Assembly: GCA_900770415.1 (NCBI GenBank)
Contig: CAAGKN010000014.1
Coordinates: 1 to 19,159 of the forward strand
Source of the DNA: Clostridia bacterium
Lineage (GTDB): Bacteria; Bacillota; Clostridia; TANB77; CAG-508
DNA: 19,159 bases
Direction of reading: 5' to 3'
The notes under the pieces: model-generated
What the model saw: only the letters and a program-made list of their open reading frames with translations
Databases searched by the model: none
Told to the model about the DNA's origin: nothing
Shown here: in pieces, positions 7,005 to 14,180 of the stretch
Numbering within the stretch: position 1 is the stretch's first letter
Layout: each line of letters opens with the position of its first letter
Translations under genes and position numbers: made by a program

Positions 7005-8668
7005 TATACACTCTCTTTTACTTGTTTTCTTTCGAATAAACAGAAGTTATCATCCTCATAAATCAAATTATATTTCTCTGTATTTTGTTCTACAAATTTT
7101 CTTAACTTAGATTTTTTATACATTAACATATGTGTTATTCCATATTTATCTAATTTTTCTTCCACGTTGTCTATATCTACATTAGAAAGGTTTATATAAT
7201 CATTAAACACTTCTACTCCTGGATTAAATTCTGGTGCATATAAATCTGCTCTTGAATCTATAAATACTGGTATTCCTCTAAATATTAAATAACTTCCATA
7301 ATTATATTCATTGTATAACTTTATGTTTTTTATATCTAAATTTTCTAATATATATGTTGCAGCTCCTACTGGATATGAGTTTTCATCTATAAAATGGTCA
7401 TTCATCTTAGGCTTATATTGTATTACACTTATTGTTAATACCAAACAAATAGTAACTATCATCCCTGTTATTGTTGTCATCTTTTTTATTGCTTTTTTAC
7501 ATCCTTCCGGATCATACTTGTCTAACAATGCATTTATTAGTCTGTTTAAGATTATTACACAAATTAATGTAAACATTGAAAATTGTCTTCTTGTATAAAA
7601 TGTAAGAAGAACTAGTCCACCTAACATAAATAAATCACTTAGTCTTATTTTAGTATCTGTAAATGTTAGTATTGCAATAAAAAGTACTAATGTGCACATA
7701 AATTCTAGATTATTTACAAGTGTTAGTGGTAAATGCTCACTTATATTGTGTGTTGTTGATCCTTGCATTGTTTTTATCAAATATGTATATGGTGTTGTTC
7801 CTAGTGGTGTAAGAAGACCTGTAAATAGGCAAATAATCATTATAATTATTAATGCTTTTACATTGTCATTTCCTCTTATTTTTATTTTATATGGATTTGC
7901 ATTTATTTTTTCTTTTTTATTTATTGTTTTCTCATTTTTTTGTTCTAATCTATTTATTTCATCTTTTATTTTTTGTATTTCTTCTTCTTTAGTAGTTTTT
8001 AGTATCTTTTTGTTTAATCTATCTATTTTAGCTGTAACTAATATAATTTCTGTATTTGAAAGTATATATATCATGTATTCTGCTATATATGGTAGATATA
8101 GCACAAAATAAAATGGGAATACTGCTAAATGTACATTTGCAATTATTATTGGTATTATTATTAAGCCCACTGCATATCTTTTTTTCTTTGTTTCTAAAAA
8201 CATTTCTATAAAATATACTGTGAGTATAAATAATATAAATGTTACAAGTTGAGCTCTTGCTGCTATGTAATTTCTTAATAAATACATTGCTCCTATTGTA
8301 AGTACAAATGATGTTAACTTGTTTTTAGTAAGTTTTATATTCACTAAATACATTGTAAGTCCAAGTGCTATACTTAATACTATTGTAGAAATATATATTC
8401 CTACTTGTCCTCCTATACTATACACTAAATATATTACTACATCATATAGCCAATGCGGATATGTATATTGTAAATTTTCATGCCATGAAAATGGATCTTT
8501 CATATCAATTCCATTTTGTAATATATGTTCACCTATTTTTATTGTATAAAATGTATCATTTTGCAAAGTTACTGGAGATATTGCAAAACAAAAAATTGCA
8601 ATTAATATAACTGCCATTATTGTAAATCTTATTGAATTTTTATCTATTGTCTTTTTTTCCTTTTCCAT
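7004..8668 (-). CDS. Polytopic membrane protein, GT-C glycosyltransferase-like
   Basis: 554 aa with roughly ten hydrophobic segments. The first external loop carries NDTFYTIKIGEHI and DPFSWHENLQ (about residues 37-66), the pattern of GT-C-fold enzymes that use lipid-linked sugars, where an acidic residue (here Asp38) early in the first loop is important. Substrate cannot be told. A lysine/glutamate-rich segment at about residues 213-257 looks like a coiled coil inserted between membrane helices, which is unusual. The C-terminal ~100 residues (after about 450) look soluble and include FIDSRADLYAPEF. It has its own promoter, begins after an AGAGGAGA Shine-Dalgarno, and its stop overlaps the lspA start. 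It could instead be a membrane protein of unknown function that only shares the topology. Confidence 0.6.
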   Translation of the reverse strand: MEKEKKTIDKNSIRFTIMAVILIAIFCFAISPVTLQNDTFYTIKIGEHILQNGIDMKDPFSWHENLQYTYPHWLYDVVIYLVYSIGGQVGIYISTIVLSIALGLTMYLVNIKLTKNKLTSFVLTIGAMYLLRNYIAARAQLVTFILFILTVYFIEMFLETKKKRYAVGLIIIPIIIANVHLAVFPFYFVLYLPYIAEYMIYILSNTEIILVTAKIDRLNKKILKTTKEEEIQKIKDEINRLEQKNEKTINKKEKINANPYKIKIRGNDNVKALIIIMIICLFTGLLTPLGTTPYTYLIKTMQGSTTHNISEHLPLTLVNNLEFMCTLVLFIAILTFTDTKIRLSDLFMLGGLVLLTFYTRRQFSMFTLICVIILNRLINALLDKYDPEGCKKAIKKMTTITGMIVTICLVLTISVIQYKPKMNDHFIDENSYPVGAATYILENLDIKNIKLYNEYNYGSYLIFRGIPVFIDSRADLYAPEFNPGVEVFNDYINLSNVDIDNVEEKLDKYGITHMLMYKKSKLRKFVEQNTEKYNLIYEDDNFCLFERKQVKESV

Positions 8669-8708
8669 AATATTCTCCTCTGTATAGTCAATTTAATTTT
8701 CTATTGCT

Positions 8709-8737
8709 ATAATATCATATTTAACATTTTCTTACAA
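8709..8737 (-). promoter_or_regulatory. Promoter of the membrane-protein/lspA/rluD transcript
   Basis: On the minus strand, TTGTAA (8732-8737), a 17-base spacer and TATTAT (8709-8714), about 40 bases before the ATG at 8668. Confidence 0.6.
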
Positions 8738-8794
8738 TACAATTTTTATTTAATTTTAAGATGCGCTATGATGTGCTTTTGTCTTTATAATGCA

Positions 8795-8822
8795 AAAAGG
8801 AACAGCTTTTGCTGTCCCTTTT
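8795..8822 (-). terminator. Intrinsic terminator after ssb
   Basis: On the minus strand, a 12-bp stem (8811-8822 with 8795-8806, one G-T pair) with an AAAA loop, followed by a T run. It lies 13 bases after the ssb stop. Confidence 0.85.
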
Positions 8823-8834
8823 GATTATTATTTC

Positions 8835-9503
8835 TTAAATTGCTTCTGCTTCTTCATTTTGGTTGCTATTTTCGTCTTTATTTATTACTTCTAAGCTTCC
8901 AATTGATACTTCATAAGCAACTCTTTGTTCTGTTCTTCCATCTTCGAACTTTTTCTCATAAGTTCTGCTTTGAACTCTGCCTACTATTTTTACCTCTGTT
9001 CCAACTTCCATGTTTTCACAAAATCTAGCATTTCTTCCCCATGCAATACATGGTATGTAATCTGATTTATTATATGCTCTATTTACTGCTAATAAGATAT
9101 CTGAAATTTCTCTTCCAAATGGTGTTTTTCTATATATTGGTTTTTTGCAAACATATCCGTTTAAAACAACTTCATTTGAAACATTCTCCTCTTGTTCTTC
9201 TTTGTAATCAATAATGTCTTTAGCAAATACTGTTAACACTAATCTGTTCTTTTCGTTTTCGTAACTGTTATATGATCTAAATTGACCTTCTATAACTACT
9301 TTTCTACCTATTGTTAAATCAAAATTTGCTATTAATCTTTCTGATATTGTTATTGGTATAATGTCTTCATTTCCGCTTAAACGTGGTACTTCTAAATTAA
9401 ATACGTAAAAGCTTTCTCCATAAATTTCGTGACTAAATGTCTTATCGCTAATAATTTTACCTATTAAAACTAGGTAATTATTTTCTGTGTAATTTGTAAT
9501 CAA
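8835..9503 (-). CDS. Single-stranded DNA-binding protein with two OB folds
   Basis: 222 aa from the TTG at 9503, chosen because GGGAGG (9512-9517) lies 8 bases upstream. An in-frame ATG at 9545 would add 14 residues but has only a poorly placed GAAGG. The first OB-like domain spans YLVLIGKIISD through LVLTVFAKDI; the second, clearer one spans VVLNGYVCKKPIYRKTPFGREI through YEVSIGSLEVI. The tail is acidic and Asn/Glu-rich, like the tails SSB proteins use to bind partners, although it lacks the usual DDxPF tip. Two-domain SSB proteins of this size are known in Clostridia. It probably coats ssDNA in replication or repair; whether it is the main SSB of the cell cannot be told. Confidence 0.8.
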   Translation of the reverse strand: MITNYTENNYLVLIGKIISDKTFSHEIYGESFYVFNLEVPRLSGNEDIIPITISERLIANFDLTIGRKVVIEGQFRSYNSYENEKNRLVLTVFAKDIIDYKEEQEENVSNEVVLNGYVCKKPIYRKTPFGREISDILLAVNRAYNKSDYIPCIAWGRNARFCENMEVGTEVKIVGRVQSRTYEKKFEDGRTEQRVAYEVSIGSLEVINKDENSNQNEEAEAI

Positions 9504-9575
9504 TTTGGTTTCCTCCCTTATACTTTTCCATAGTATTTTATTCATTACCTTCGTGTTTTATTACTCAACAATACC

Positions 9576-9604
9576 ATTATACTACATTTGGGAGGTTTTG
9601 TCTA
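9576..9604 (-). promoter_or_regulatory. Promoter of ssb
   Basis: On the minus strand, TAGACA (9599-9604), a 17-base spacer and TATAAT (9576-9581). The predicted RNA starts near 9569 and contains both candidate ssb start codons. Confidence 0.75.
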
Positions 9605-9623
9605 CATAAAATGGTAAAATAAT

Positions 9624-10100
9624 CTATTTTTTTATTGCTAAAATCTTAAATTTTGCTACTCCGCCTGGTGTTTGAGCCTCTACTACTTGGTTTTTTTTGG
9701 CACCTAATAAAGCTGATCCAATAGGAGATTCGTTTGATATTCTGTTTTGTGATAGGTCTACTTCTGTTGAACCTACTATTGTGTATTCTACTTCTTCATC
9801 AAATTCCATATCTAGTACTTTAACTTTATTTCCAACTTGAACTGTTTTTGTATCTATTTCAGATTCATCTATTATTCTTGCATATCTTAATTTGTTTTCT
9901 AATTCTGCTATTTTTATTTCATTTGAAGCTTGTGCATTTTTAGCTTCATCATATTCAGAATTTTCAGATAAGTCTCCAAATCCTAATGCAACTTTAATAC
10001 GTTCTGATATCTCACTTCTTTTCTCTGTTTTTAAATATTCTAATTCTTTTTCTAGGTTATCATATCCTTCTTGTGTTAATAATACTTCTTTTTCTTCCAT
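9624..10100 (-). CDS. greA: Transcription elongation factor GreA
   Basis: 158 aa, the normal length. The N-terminal half is the coiled coil that enters the RNA polymerase secondary channel; its tip carries GFGDLSENSEYDEAKNAQ, with Asp43 and Glu46 as the acidic residues that stimulate cleavage of backtracked RNA. The C-terminal FKBP-like domain contains ISNESPIGSALLGAKKNQVVEAQTPGG. An AAAGGAG Shine-Dalgarno lies 9 bases before the ATG; an ATG nearer the Shine-Dalgarno is out of frame. It lies 61 bases after the 303-aa gene and has its own promoter-like region. Confidence 0.97.
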   Translation of the reverse strand: MEEKEVLLTQEGYDNLEKELEYLKTEKRSEISERIKVALGFGDLSENSEYDEAKNAQASNEIKIAELENKLRYARIIDESEIDTKTVQVGNKVKVLDMEFDEEVEYTIVGSTEVDLSQNRISNESPIGSALLGAKKNQVVEAQTPGGVAKFKILAIKK

Positions 10101-10133
10101 TTGGCATTTCTCCTTTAAAATATTATTTAATTC

Positions 10134-10165
10134 ATTATACTACTCCACAATTTTGGTTTTGTCAA
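10134..10165 (-). promoter_or_regulatory. greA promoter region with a motif shared with the carD promoter
   Basis: On the minus strand, TTGACA (10160-10165) and TATAAT (10134-10139) are 20 bases apart, too far for a standard pair; TAGTAT, three bases closer to TTGACA, may be the real -10. Between them lies ACCAAAATTGTGG (plus-strand CCACAATTTTGGT, 10145-10157). The same 13 bases occur in the carD promoter at 18040-18052. Confidence 0.55.
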
Positions 10166-11073
10166 GTATTATATTTTAAGTTTTTACAAAATTCATTTTC
10201 TGAAATATCCCCATTAATTCCTATTAATTTTTTTATTTTAATTTTGTTTGTAATTATGTCTTTTCTAGCGTTTTCATAATTATATTTGTAAATACTGCTT
10301 TCATATATTAAGTTGTCTTTAAATCCTTCCATTTTGTATTTTTTCGGTATGTATGCTTTATAGTAATTAATATTAACTCCATTAAATCTTTTCGCTCTTA
10401 TTTTTATCTCATTAAATATATTAACTATTATTGCATTGCTATTTATTTCATACTTATTTATTATTTCTTCTGGAAAGTCTATGTTTATAATAAGCCCGGC
10501 ATTAGCTAAACTTTTATTCTTATTATTTGTTATATTAAGAATTATCCCTAATTCATTGTATAAGTACTCTTCTAACTTTTTAAATTTATTGCTATGATTT
10601 GTAACTATATTTACTCTTTTTACACTTTGGGCAATATATGTAATGATTCTTGCATTATTTTCTGTAAAATCATTTATTAATAGAGTAATTTCTCCGTTTT
10701 CTAATTTTTTCTTTTGCCTTTTTAATATATAGTCAACAATTTCTGGAATTAATAAATAAAACAAATACCTTCCATCTAATATATTAATATTTTGACAATA
10801 TAATTTTTGTTTTAATATTTCATTTTCTTCTAAATAGTTTGATAACACTACATTTTCTATATTGTTATCATACAATTTTTTATTAATCTTTTTAGCTATT
10901 TTTATAATTTTTTTATCCTTAATAATATTAGATTTAAATAAAGGCAAAATTATTGTTGTTTTTCCTTTATCTTCACTAAACTCTACTATGTTAAATAGTT
11001 TTTTAATTTTTATTAATATCCTTTTTACAAAGTCGCATGTTTCGTTCATTTCTTTTATATAACAAATTTTCAA
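10162..11073 (-). CDS. Hypothetical protein, 303 aa, function unknown
   Basis: I do not recognise the family. I place the start at the TTG at 11073 because AGGTGAT, complementary to the 16S rRNA 3' end, lies just upstream, giving MKICYIKEMNET. A GTG at 11082 lies inside a hairpin stem and has no Shine-Dalgarno of its own. The protein is soluble, basic and rich in Ile, Asn and Lys. It alternates predicted strands and helices (TTIILPLFKS, ITLLINDF, VNIVTNHS, AGLIINIDFPEEI, AIIVNIFNE), suggesting a Rossmann-like alpha/beta fold, but I see no clear nucleotide-binding glycine loop. It lies between the prepilin-like gene and greA. Its Shine-Dalgarno lies in one arm of a 20-bp hairpin, so its translation may be controlled. 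Confidence 0.7.
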   Translation of the reverse strand: MKICYIKEMNETCDFVKRILIKIKKLFNIVEFSEDKGKTTIILPLFKSNIIKDKKIIKIAKKINKKLYDNNIENVVLSNYLEENEILKQKLYCQNINILDGRYLFYLLIPEIVDYILKRQKKKLENGEITLLINDFTENNARIITYIAQSVKRVNIVTNHSNKFKKLEEYLYNELGIILNITNNKNKSLANAGLIINIDFPEEIINKYEINSNAIIVNIFNEIKIRAKRFNGVNINYYKAYIPKKYKMEGFKDNLIYESSIYKYNYENARKDIITNKIKIKKLIGINGDISENEFCKNLKYNT

Positions 11074-11123
11074 AATAATCACCTAAATACAATGTTTTTC
11101 TATATTGTATTTAGGTGATTATT
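11074..11123 (-). promoter_or_regulatory. 20-bp hairpin covering the Shine-Dalgarno of the 303-aa gene
   Basis: Bases 11074-11093 and 11104-11123 are perfect reverse complements with a 10-base loop. In the minus-strand RNA the 3' arm contains AGGUGAU and ends right next to the UUG start at 11073, while the 5' arm contains AUCACCU, which pairs with it. The hairpin begins 8 bases after the stop codon of the upstream gene. There is no proper T run after it, so it fits an SD-hiding element better than a plain terminator. Confidence 0.7.
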
Positions 11124-11131
11124 AAATATTA

Positions 11132-12022
11132 CTATTTTATCCATAAAATTGCTTTTATTGTTTCTGTCGTTTCAGTTTCTTTTATATATGCTCCTCCATA
11201 TAGTTCTTCTGACTCTTTTAAGCTTTCATATATTGCATTTGTGCTTGTTAAATCCGTTATATCAACTTCTGCACTCCAATTTGTTTCATAATTTCCTTCA
11301 TTATATTCTAATAGTTCATTTTTTTGGTGCCATTTAAATCTATTTGTTCCATCTGTTATAATTAGCCCTGTTGATATTTTGTCTTCTCCGTCTACTGTTG
11401 ATACTTCATATCCAACTGGTATAGGTGCTATGTTGTAGTATGTGTCCATTTTTTCAGTTCTAAATGGGTCTTTTTTATTTAGTTTTGATGAATCCCATCC
11501 TACTGGTATTTTTGTTATACCTTCTATATATTCATTTTCCGTACTATATAGTTCTGTGCTATTCTGTCCATCTAAAACATAGTTATATGCTCTTGATCCT
11601 GTATCCCCTATTTGTATGTTTACTTTAATTATATCTTTGCCATTTTCACTATCCAATTCAAATGAACATAATTTTACATTTTTAATTAATTTTATTTTTT
11701 CTCCAGTATTTTTATTTAAGTATAAGATTTCCTTTTGTGCATCATGTTTAAATTCATTTCCTGTTTCAAATTTTATAGAATTATAGTTATTATTATTTTC
11801 TTTAGTTATTGTTGGTTTTTTCTGGTTTTCTTGTTTTTTTACTTCTTCTAAGAAATATAAATTAAACTTACTATATTCTGATGAATACTCTGCTTCATTA
11901 TCCATGCTTTTTATAGCACCTTTATAATTAGCTGTTATAGTAGCAAGCATTGCTACTACTAATATGCAGATTACTACATATATTCCTAATGATGTTAAAG
12001 TTATACCTTTTTGGTTTTTCAT
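11132..12022 (-). CDS. Prepilin-like secreted protein with type IV pilin N-terminus
   Basis: 296 aa. It starts MKNQKGITLTSLGIYVVICI: a short basic leader, then a glycine followed by a hydrophobic helix (residues 6-30), the layout of type IV prepilins and pseudopilins cut by prepilin peptidase. The usual Glu at mature position 5 is not present, so assembly into a pilus is doubtful. The rest is extracytoplasmic, Asn/Lys/Glu-rich and low in cysteine. The region around residues 170-235 (IPVGYEVSTVDG, then STGLIITDGTNRFKW) resembles a repeated motif of clostridial surface proteins. An AGGTGG Shine-Dalgarno precedes the ATG. It follows scpB by 57 bases, so it may be co-transcribed with it. Function is unknown. 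Confidence 0.65.
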   Translation of the reverse strand: MKNQKGITLTSLGIYVVICILVVAMLATITANYKGAIKSMDNEAEYSSEYSKFNLYFLEEVKKQENQKKPTITKENNNNYNSIKFETGNEFKHDAQKEILYLNKNTGEKIKLIKNVKLCSFELDSENGKDIIKVNIQIGDTGSRAYNYVLDGQNSTELYSTENEYIEGITKIPVGWDSSKLNKKDPFRTEKMDTYYNIAPIPVGYEVSTVDGEDKISTGLIITDGTNRFKWHQKNELLEYNEGNYETNWSAEVDITDLTSTNAIYESLKESEELYGGAYIKETETTETIKAILWIK

Positions 12023-12079
12023 TTTACCACCTACTTATAAATTCTTTAGTAACTTTTTAAAGTGCTGTTCACCCTGTTT

Positions 12080-12694
12080 TTAATCTTCATTGTTTTTTTC
12101 TGCTATGTTGTCTTCAGATGTTTCCTCTTTTGGTGTTTCTTCTATAATTTCATCTATTACTATTTGTTCATTCTCATCAATTTTATATTTTGGAAGTTCT
12201 GGTAATTCTTCTAAATTAGAAATTCCAAACATTTTTAAAAATTCTTTTGTTGTAGAATATATTGTTGGTCTTCCTGGTGCATCTAATCTTCCTACTTCTT
12301 CTATCAAGTTATACTCCAATAATTTGTATATTGTTCCGTCAGAATTTACTCCTCTTATTTGTTCTATTTCTGCTCTTGTTATTTTTGGATTATATGCAAT
12401 TATAGAAAGAGTCTCTAGTGCAGCTGCTGATAAGCTAGGTTTTGCCCTATTATCAAATATTGGATAAATGTAATCATAATATTCTGTTTTAGTTGTCATT
12501 TGATATCCATTATCTACTTTTATAATTTCAATTCCTCTATTTTGTACTTCAAATTCAGATTTCATATTTTGTATTATACTATCTATGTCTTCATTACTTA
12601 ATTCTAATATTGCCATTAATTCTTTTGTTTCTACTACTCTACCAGCAGAAAAAAGTATAGCCTCTATTATTGCTTTTGTTTGTTCTATTTCCAC
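12080..12694 (-). CDS. scpB: Segregation and condensation protein B
   Basis: 204 aa, typical of ScpB, which binds ScpA and the SMC ATPase in the condensin-like complex that compacts and separates chromosomes. Two winged-helix domains are seen: the first starts IEAILFSAGRVVETKELMAIL; the second contains AALETLSIIAYNPKITRAEIEQIRGVNSDG and LEEVGRLDAPGRPTIYSTT, the family's most conserved stretch. The last ~40 residues are acidic and low in complexity. The partner scpA, usually just upstream, is not here: upstream is a divergent 53-aa gene. Confidence 0.95.
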   Translation of the reverse strand: MEIEQTKAIIEAILFSAGRVVETKELMAILELSNEDIDSIIQNMKSEFEVQNRGIEIIKVDNGYQMTTKTEYYDYIYPIFDNRAKPSLSAAALETLSIIAYNPKITRAEIEQIRGVNSDGTIYKLLEYNLIEEVGRLDAPGRPTIYSTTKEFLKMFGISNLEELPELPKYKIDENEQIVIDEIIEETPKEETSEDNIAEKNNED

Positions 12695-12731
12695 TTAAAA
12701 CTCTCCTCTTTTTTCTATTTTAACAATATAT

Positions 12732-12760
12732 ATTATTACATTTGAAAGCTTAAAAGTCAA
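12732..12760 (-). promoter_or_regulatory. Promoter of scpB
   Basis: On the minus strand, TTGACT (12755-12760), a 17-base spacer and AATAAT (12732-12737). Its -35 box lies 5 bases from the -35 box of the divergent 53-aa gene. Confidence 0.6.
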
Positions 12761-12765
12761 TGTTT

Positions 12766-12794
12766 TTGACATTCTTATTTTTTTGTGTTATTAT
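12766..12794 (+). promoter_or_regulatory. Promoter of the 53-aa gene
   Basis: TTGACA (12766-12771), a 17-base spacer and TATTAT (12789-12794). It is arranged back to back with the scpB promoter; the two -35 boxes form GTCAA-TGTTT-TTGAC. Confidence 0.75.
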
Positions 12795-12878
12795 TTTATT
12801 AATAGGTTACTTATTGGAAATTTCTACTAATAAAATAATTTATAGTTTTATTATTAATATAAATTTTGAGGTGATTTT

Positions 12879-13040
12879 ATGTCAGAGCAAGAAAATGCAA
12901 ATAAAGAAATTGAAGTTGTAAAAGGTGATGGTTCAGAATTAGAATTTTCTCCTGTTTATGAACACTTAAATGCAGCAAAGCCAAAGCCAAAAGACGAAAA
13001 AAAGAAAAATATTATTATACCAGAAGTAAAAAAGAAATAA
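12879..13040 (+). CDS. 53-aa small conserved-looking hypothetical protein
   Basis: A short frame of ATG plus 52 further codons and TAA, preceded by a strong GAGGTGAT Shine-Dalgarno and a near-consensus promoter, and followed by a terminator hairpin. All three signals support a real gene despite its size. The product starts MSEQENANKEIEVVKGDGSE, continues with an ELEFSPVYEHL segment, and ends in a very basic Lys/Pro-rich tail with a short IIIPEV patch. It has no signal peptide or membrane helix and is probably partly disordered. Function is unknown. It is divergent from scpB and may share its regulation. Confidence 0.75.
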   Translation: MSEQENANKEIEVVKGDGSELEFSPVYEHLNAAKPKPKDEKKKNIIIPEVKKK

Positions 13041-13054
13041 TTTTAAAATATGAT

Positions 13055-13081
13055 GCTGTTTCTTCAAGTTGTTGGAACAGC
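13055..13081 (+). terminator. Intrinsic terminator of the 53-aa gene
   Basis: GCTGTT (13055-13060) pairs with AACAGC (13076-13081), followed by TTTATTTTTTT. The T run merges with the -35 box of the next promoter. Confidence 0.75.
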
Positions 13082-13090
13082 TTTATTTTT

Positions 13091-13119
13091 TTGCATTTTT
13101 TCTTATATTATGATATAAT
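13091..13119 (+). promoter_or_regulatory. Extended -10 promoter of the 134-aa gene
   Basis: TTGCAT (13091-13096), a 17-base spacer and TATAAT (13114-13119) with a TG two bases upstream (TGA-TATAAT). Transcription should start near 13126, so the ATG at 13149 is the start rather than the TTG at 13119. Confidence 0.85.
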
Positions 13120-13148
13120 TGTTAAAACTTTATAAGGAGGTTTTAATA

Positions 13149-13553
13149 ATGATGTACCGGGCCAGTTTCAATGGATTATCGGTAGAAAACAGAGGTGTTT
13201 ATAAGGTTTATGGCATTACAAGAGAAGAGTACATGTTGCTTTACAAAAAGTTCAACAATAAAATAAATGGTAGCAAAGGTAATTATACCATTTATGATGA
13301 TGCTCATCGCTATCTGTGGTTAAAACTGTTTGTTCATGATCAGTGGAAACCAATAAAGATAGACATCCGTGCTGACTTTTTAAAAGCAACAAATAGTCAG
13401 AAGATTTATGAGGCAGATATAAAAAGAATTTCCAATATTCTGACCAAAGAAAGGGTATTCCTCTATGTTAGTTATAATCCAGATGACAACACCTACGCAC
13501 TGCTAGATAAGGACTCCTTTTTGGCAGTATTAGCAAAGTTATTAAAACAATAG
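13149..13553 (+). CDS. Hypothetical protein, 134 aa
   Basis: Family not recognised. AAGGAGG (13134-13140) lies 8 bases before the ATG at 13149, and the promoter at 13091-13119 excludes a longer form. The protein is soluble, basic and rich in aromatic residues, with no signal peptide, membrane helix or visible metal motif. Segments such as YRASFNGL, RYLWLKLFVHDQWKPIKIDI and VFLYVSYNP suggest a small alpha/beta fold. Codon use differs from its neighbours: it uses GCC, CTG, CAG, TCC and a CGG codon (third or fourth position), which the surrounding genes avoid. That may mean recent acquisition or high expression. It is a one-gene unit with its own promoter and terminator. Confidence 0.75.
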   Translation: MMYRASFNGLSVENRGVYKVYGITREEYMLLYKKFNNKINGSKGNYTIYDDAHRYLWLKLFVHDQWKPIKIDIRADFLKATNSQKIYEADIKRISNILTKERVFLYVSYNPDDNTYALLDKDSFLAVLAKLLKQ

Positions 13554-13560
13554 CAAAACA

Positions 13561-13590
13561 AAAAACAGTAGATAAATATCTACTGTTTTT
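13561..13590. terminator. Bidirectional terminator between the 134-aa gene and tRNA-Met
   Basis: A 13-bp perfect stem (13561-13573 with 13578-13590) with an AAAT loop, A-rich on one side and T-rich on the other. It serves the convergent protein gene and the tRNA gene. Confidence 0.88.
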
Positions 13591-13593
13591 TCT

Positions 13594-13670
13594 TGGTAGC
13601 GAAGATGTGATTCGAACACATGACCCTTCGGGTATGAACCGAATGCTCTAGCCAACTGAGCTACTTCGCC
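13594..13670 (-). tRNA. tRNA-Met (CAU), elongator type
   Basis: 77 bases including an encoded CCA. All arms pair: acceptor GGCGAAG with CTTCGCT (first pair G-U), D arm GCTC/GAGC, anticodon arm TTCGG/CCGAA with loop TTCATAC, variable GGGTC, and T arm ATGTG/CACAT with TTCGAAT. The G1-U72 pair and lack of three consecutive G-C pairs in the anticodon stem mark elongator methionine tRNA rather than the initiator. tRNA-Ile with modified C34 is the other possibility for a CAU anticodon but fits the body sequence less well. Confidence 0.95.
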
Positions 13671-13686
13671 ATCTGGAACTTGTATT

Positions 13687-13715
13687 ATTATAATAAGTTT
13701 GTAGCGTTTTGTCAA
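13687..13715 (-). promoter_or_regulatory. Consensus promoter of tRNA-Met
   Basis: On the minus strand, TTGACA (13710-13715), a 17-base spacer and TATAAT (13687-13692), a perfect sigma-A consensus 17 bases before the tRNA 5' end. Confidence 0.88.
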
Positions 13716-13716
13716 T

Positions 13717-13751
13717 AAAAAACAGAAAATTTTTAAAATTTTCTGTTTTTT
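13717..13751. terminator. Bidirectional terminator after the 105-aa gene
   Basis: AAAAAACAGAAAA (13717-13729) pairs with TTTTCTGTTTTTT (13739-13751) through an AT-rich loop. It ends the minus-strand 105-aa gene just before the tRNA promoter. Confidence 0.75.
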
Positions 13752-13767
13752 ATGTGTTTAAATTGGA

Positions 13768-14085
13768 TTATCTTTCATCTCTTTCATTTTCGTCGCTAAA
13801 TATTCCTCTGTATTTTTCTGGATCTCCATAAACCTCTTTGGGATCTCTTTCTATTTGTTCTTTAACGGCTTTTTTTAACTCTCTCTTTCTTGTACCCTTT
13901 AAACGTTCTATTAGGTTTTCTACAAATTTTGGCATAGTTGTTTTATCAGAGTCCACCAATATCTTCTTATCTTCTGGTGAAACTTTTTTCCATTCCTCAG
14001 CAGGCAATGTTGTTACGTCTGGAACATAATTTATATTATTACTTGTATTATCTTTAAAACTATCAAAAAAAGTTTTTAATCCCAT
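13768..14085 (-). CDS. Hypothetical protein, 105 aa
   Basis: Not recognised. It begins MGLKTFFDSFKDNT and is highly charged, with a Lys/Arg/Glu-rich helical middle (ENLIERLKGTRKRELKKAVKE) and an acidic end. There is no signal peptide or membrane helix. It has its own promoter (14152-14180) and terminator, so it is a single-gene unit between rpoD and the tRNA. The Shine-Dalgarno is weak (AAGAAG); a better GAGGTG about 30 bases upstream has no in-frame start, because TAA closes the frame. Existence is likely from promoter, terminator and clean frame; function unknown. Confidence 0.65.
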   Translation of the reverse strand: MGLKTFFDSFKDNTSNNINYVPDVTTLPAEEWKKVSPEDKKILVDSDKTTMPKFVENLIERLKGTRKRELKKAVKEQIERDPKEVYGDPEKYRGIFSDENERDER

Positions 14086-14151
14086 AAATTTCTTCTTAAA
14101 TTACTTTAAGAAAATTCACCTCTTTATTCTAAATTACACAATTCTATAATT

Positions 14152-14180
14152 AGTTTACCATAAATGGGTAGTTTTGTCAA
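14152..14180 (-). promoter_or_regulatory. Promoter of the 105-aa gene
   Basis: On the minus strand, TTGACA (14175-14180), a 17-base spacer and TAAACT (14152-14157). Confidence 0.7.

Noticed and set aside
2709..13553. Reassignment of CGG, or obligatory +1 shift at every CGG
   Set aside because: In the 55-aa and 134-aa genes, +1 reading at CGG runs quickly into a stop while the normal frame continues sensibly, so CGG does not always cause a shift. With only two such codons their amino acid cannot be judged from this window.
13594..13670. G1-U72 wobble in the tRNA acceptor stem as a defect
   Set aside because: As I recall, elongator tRNA-Met of Firmicutes commonly has this pair, so it supports the identity rather than signalling a pseudogene.
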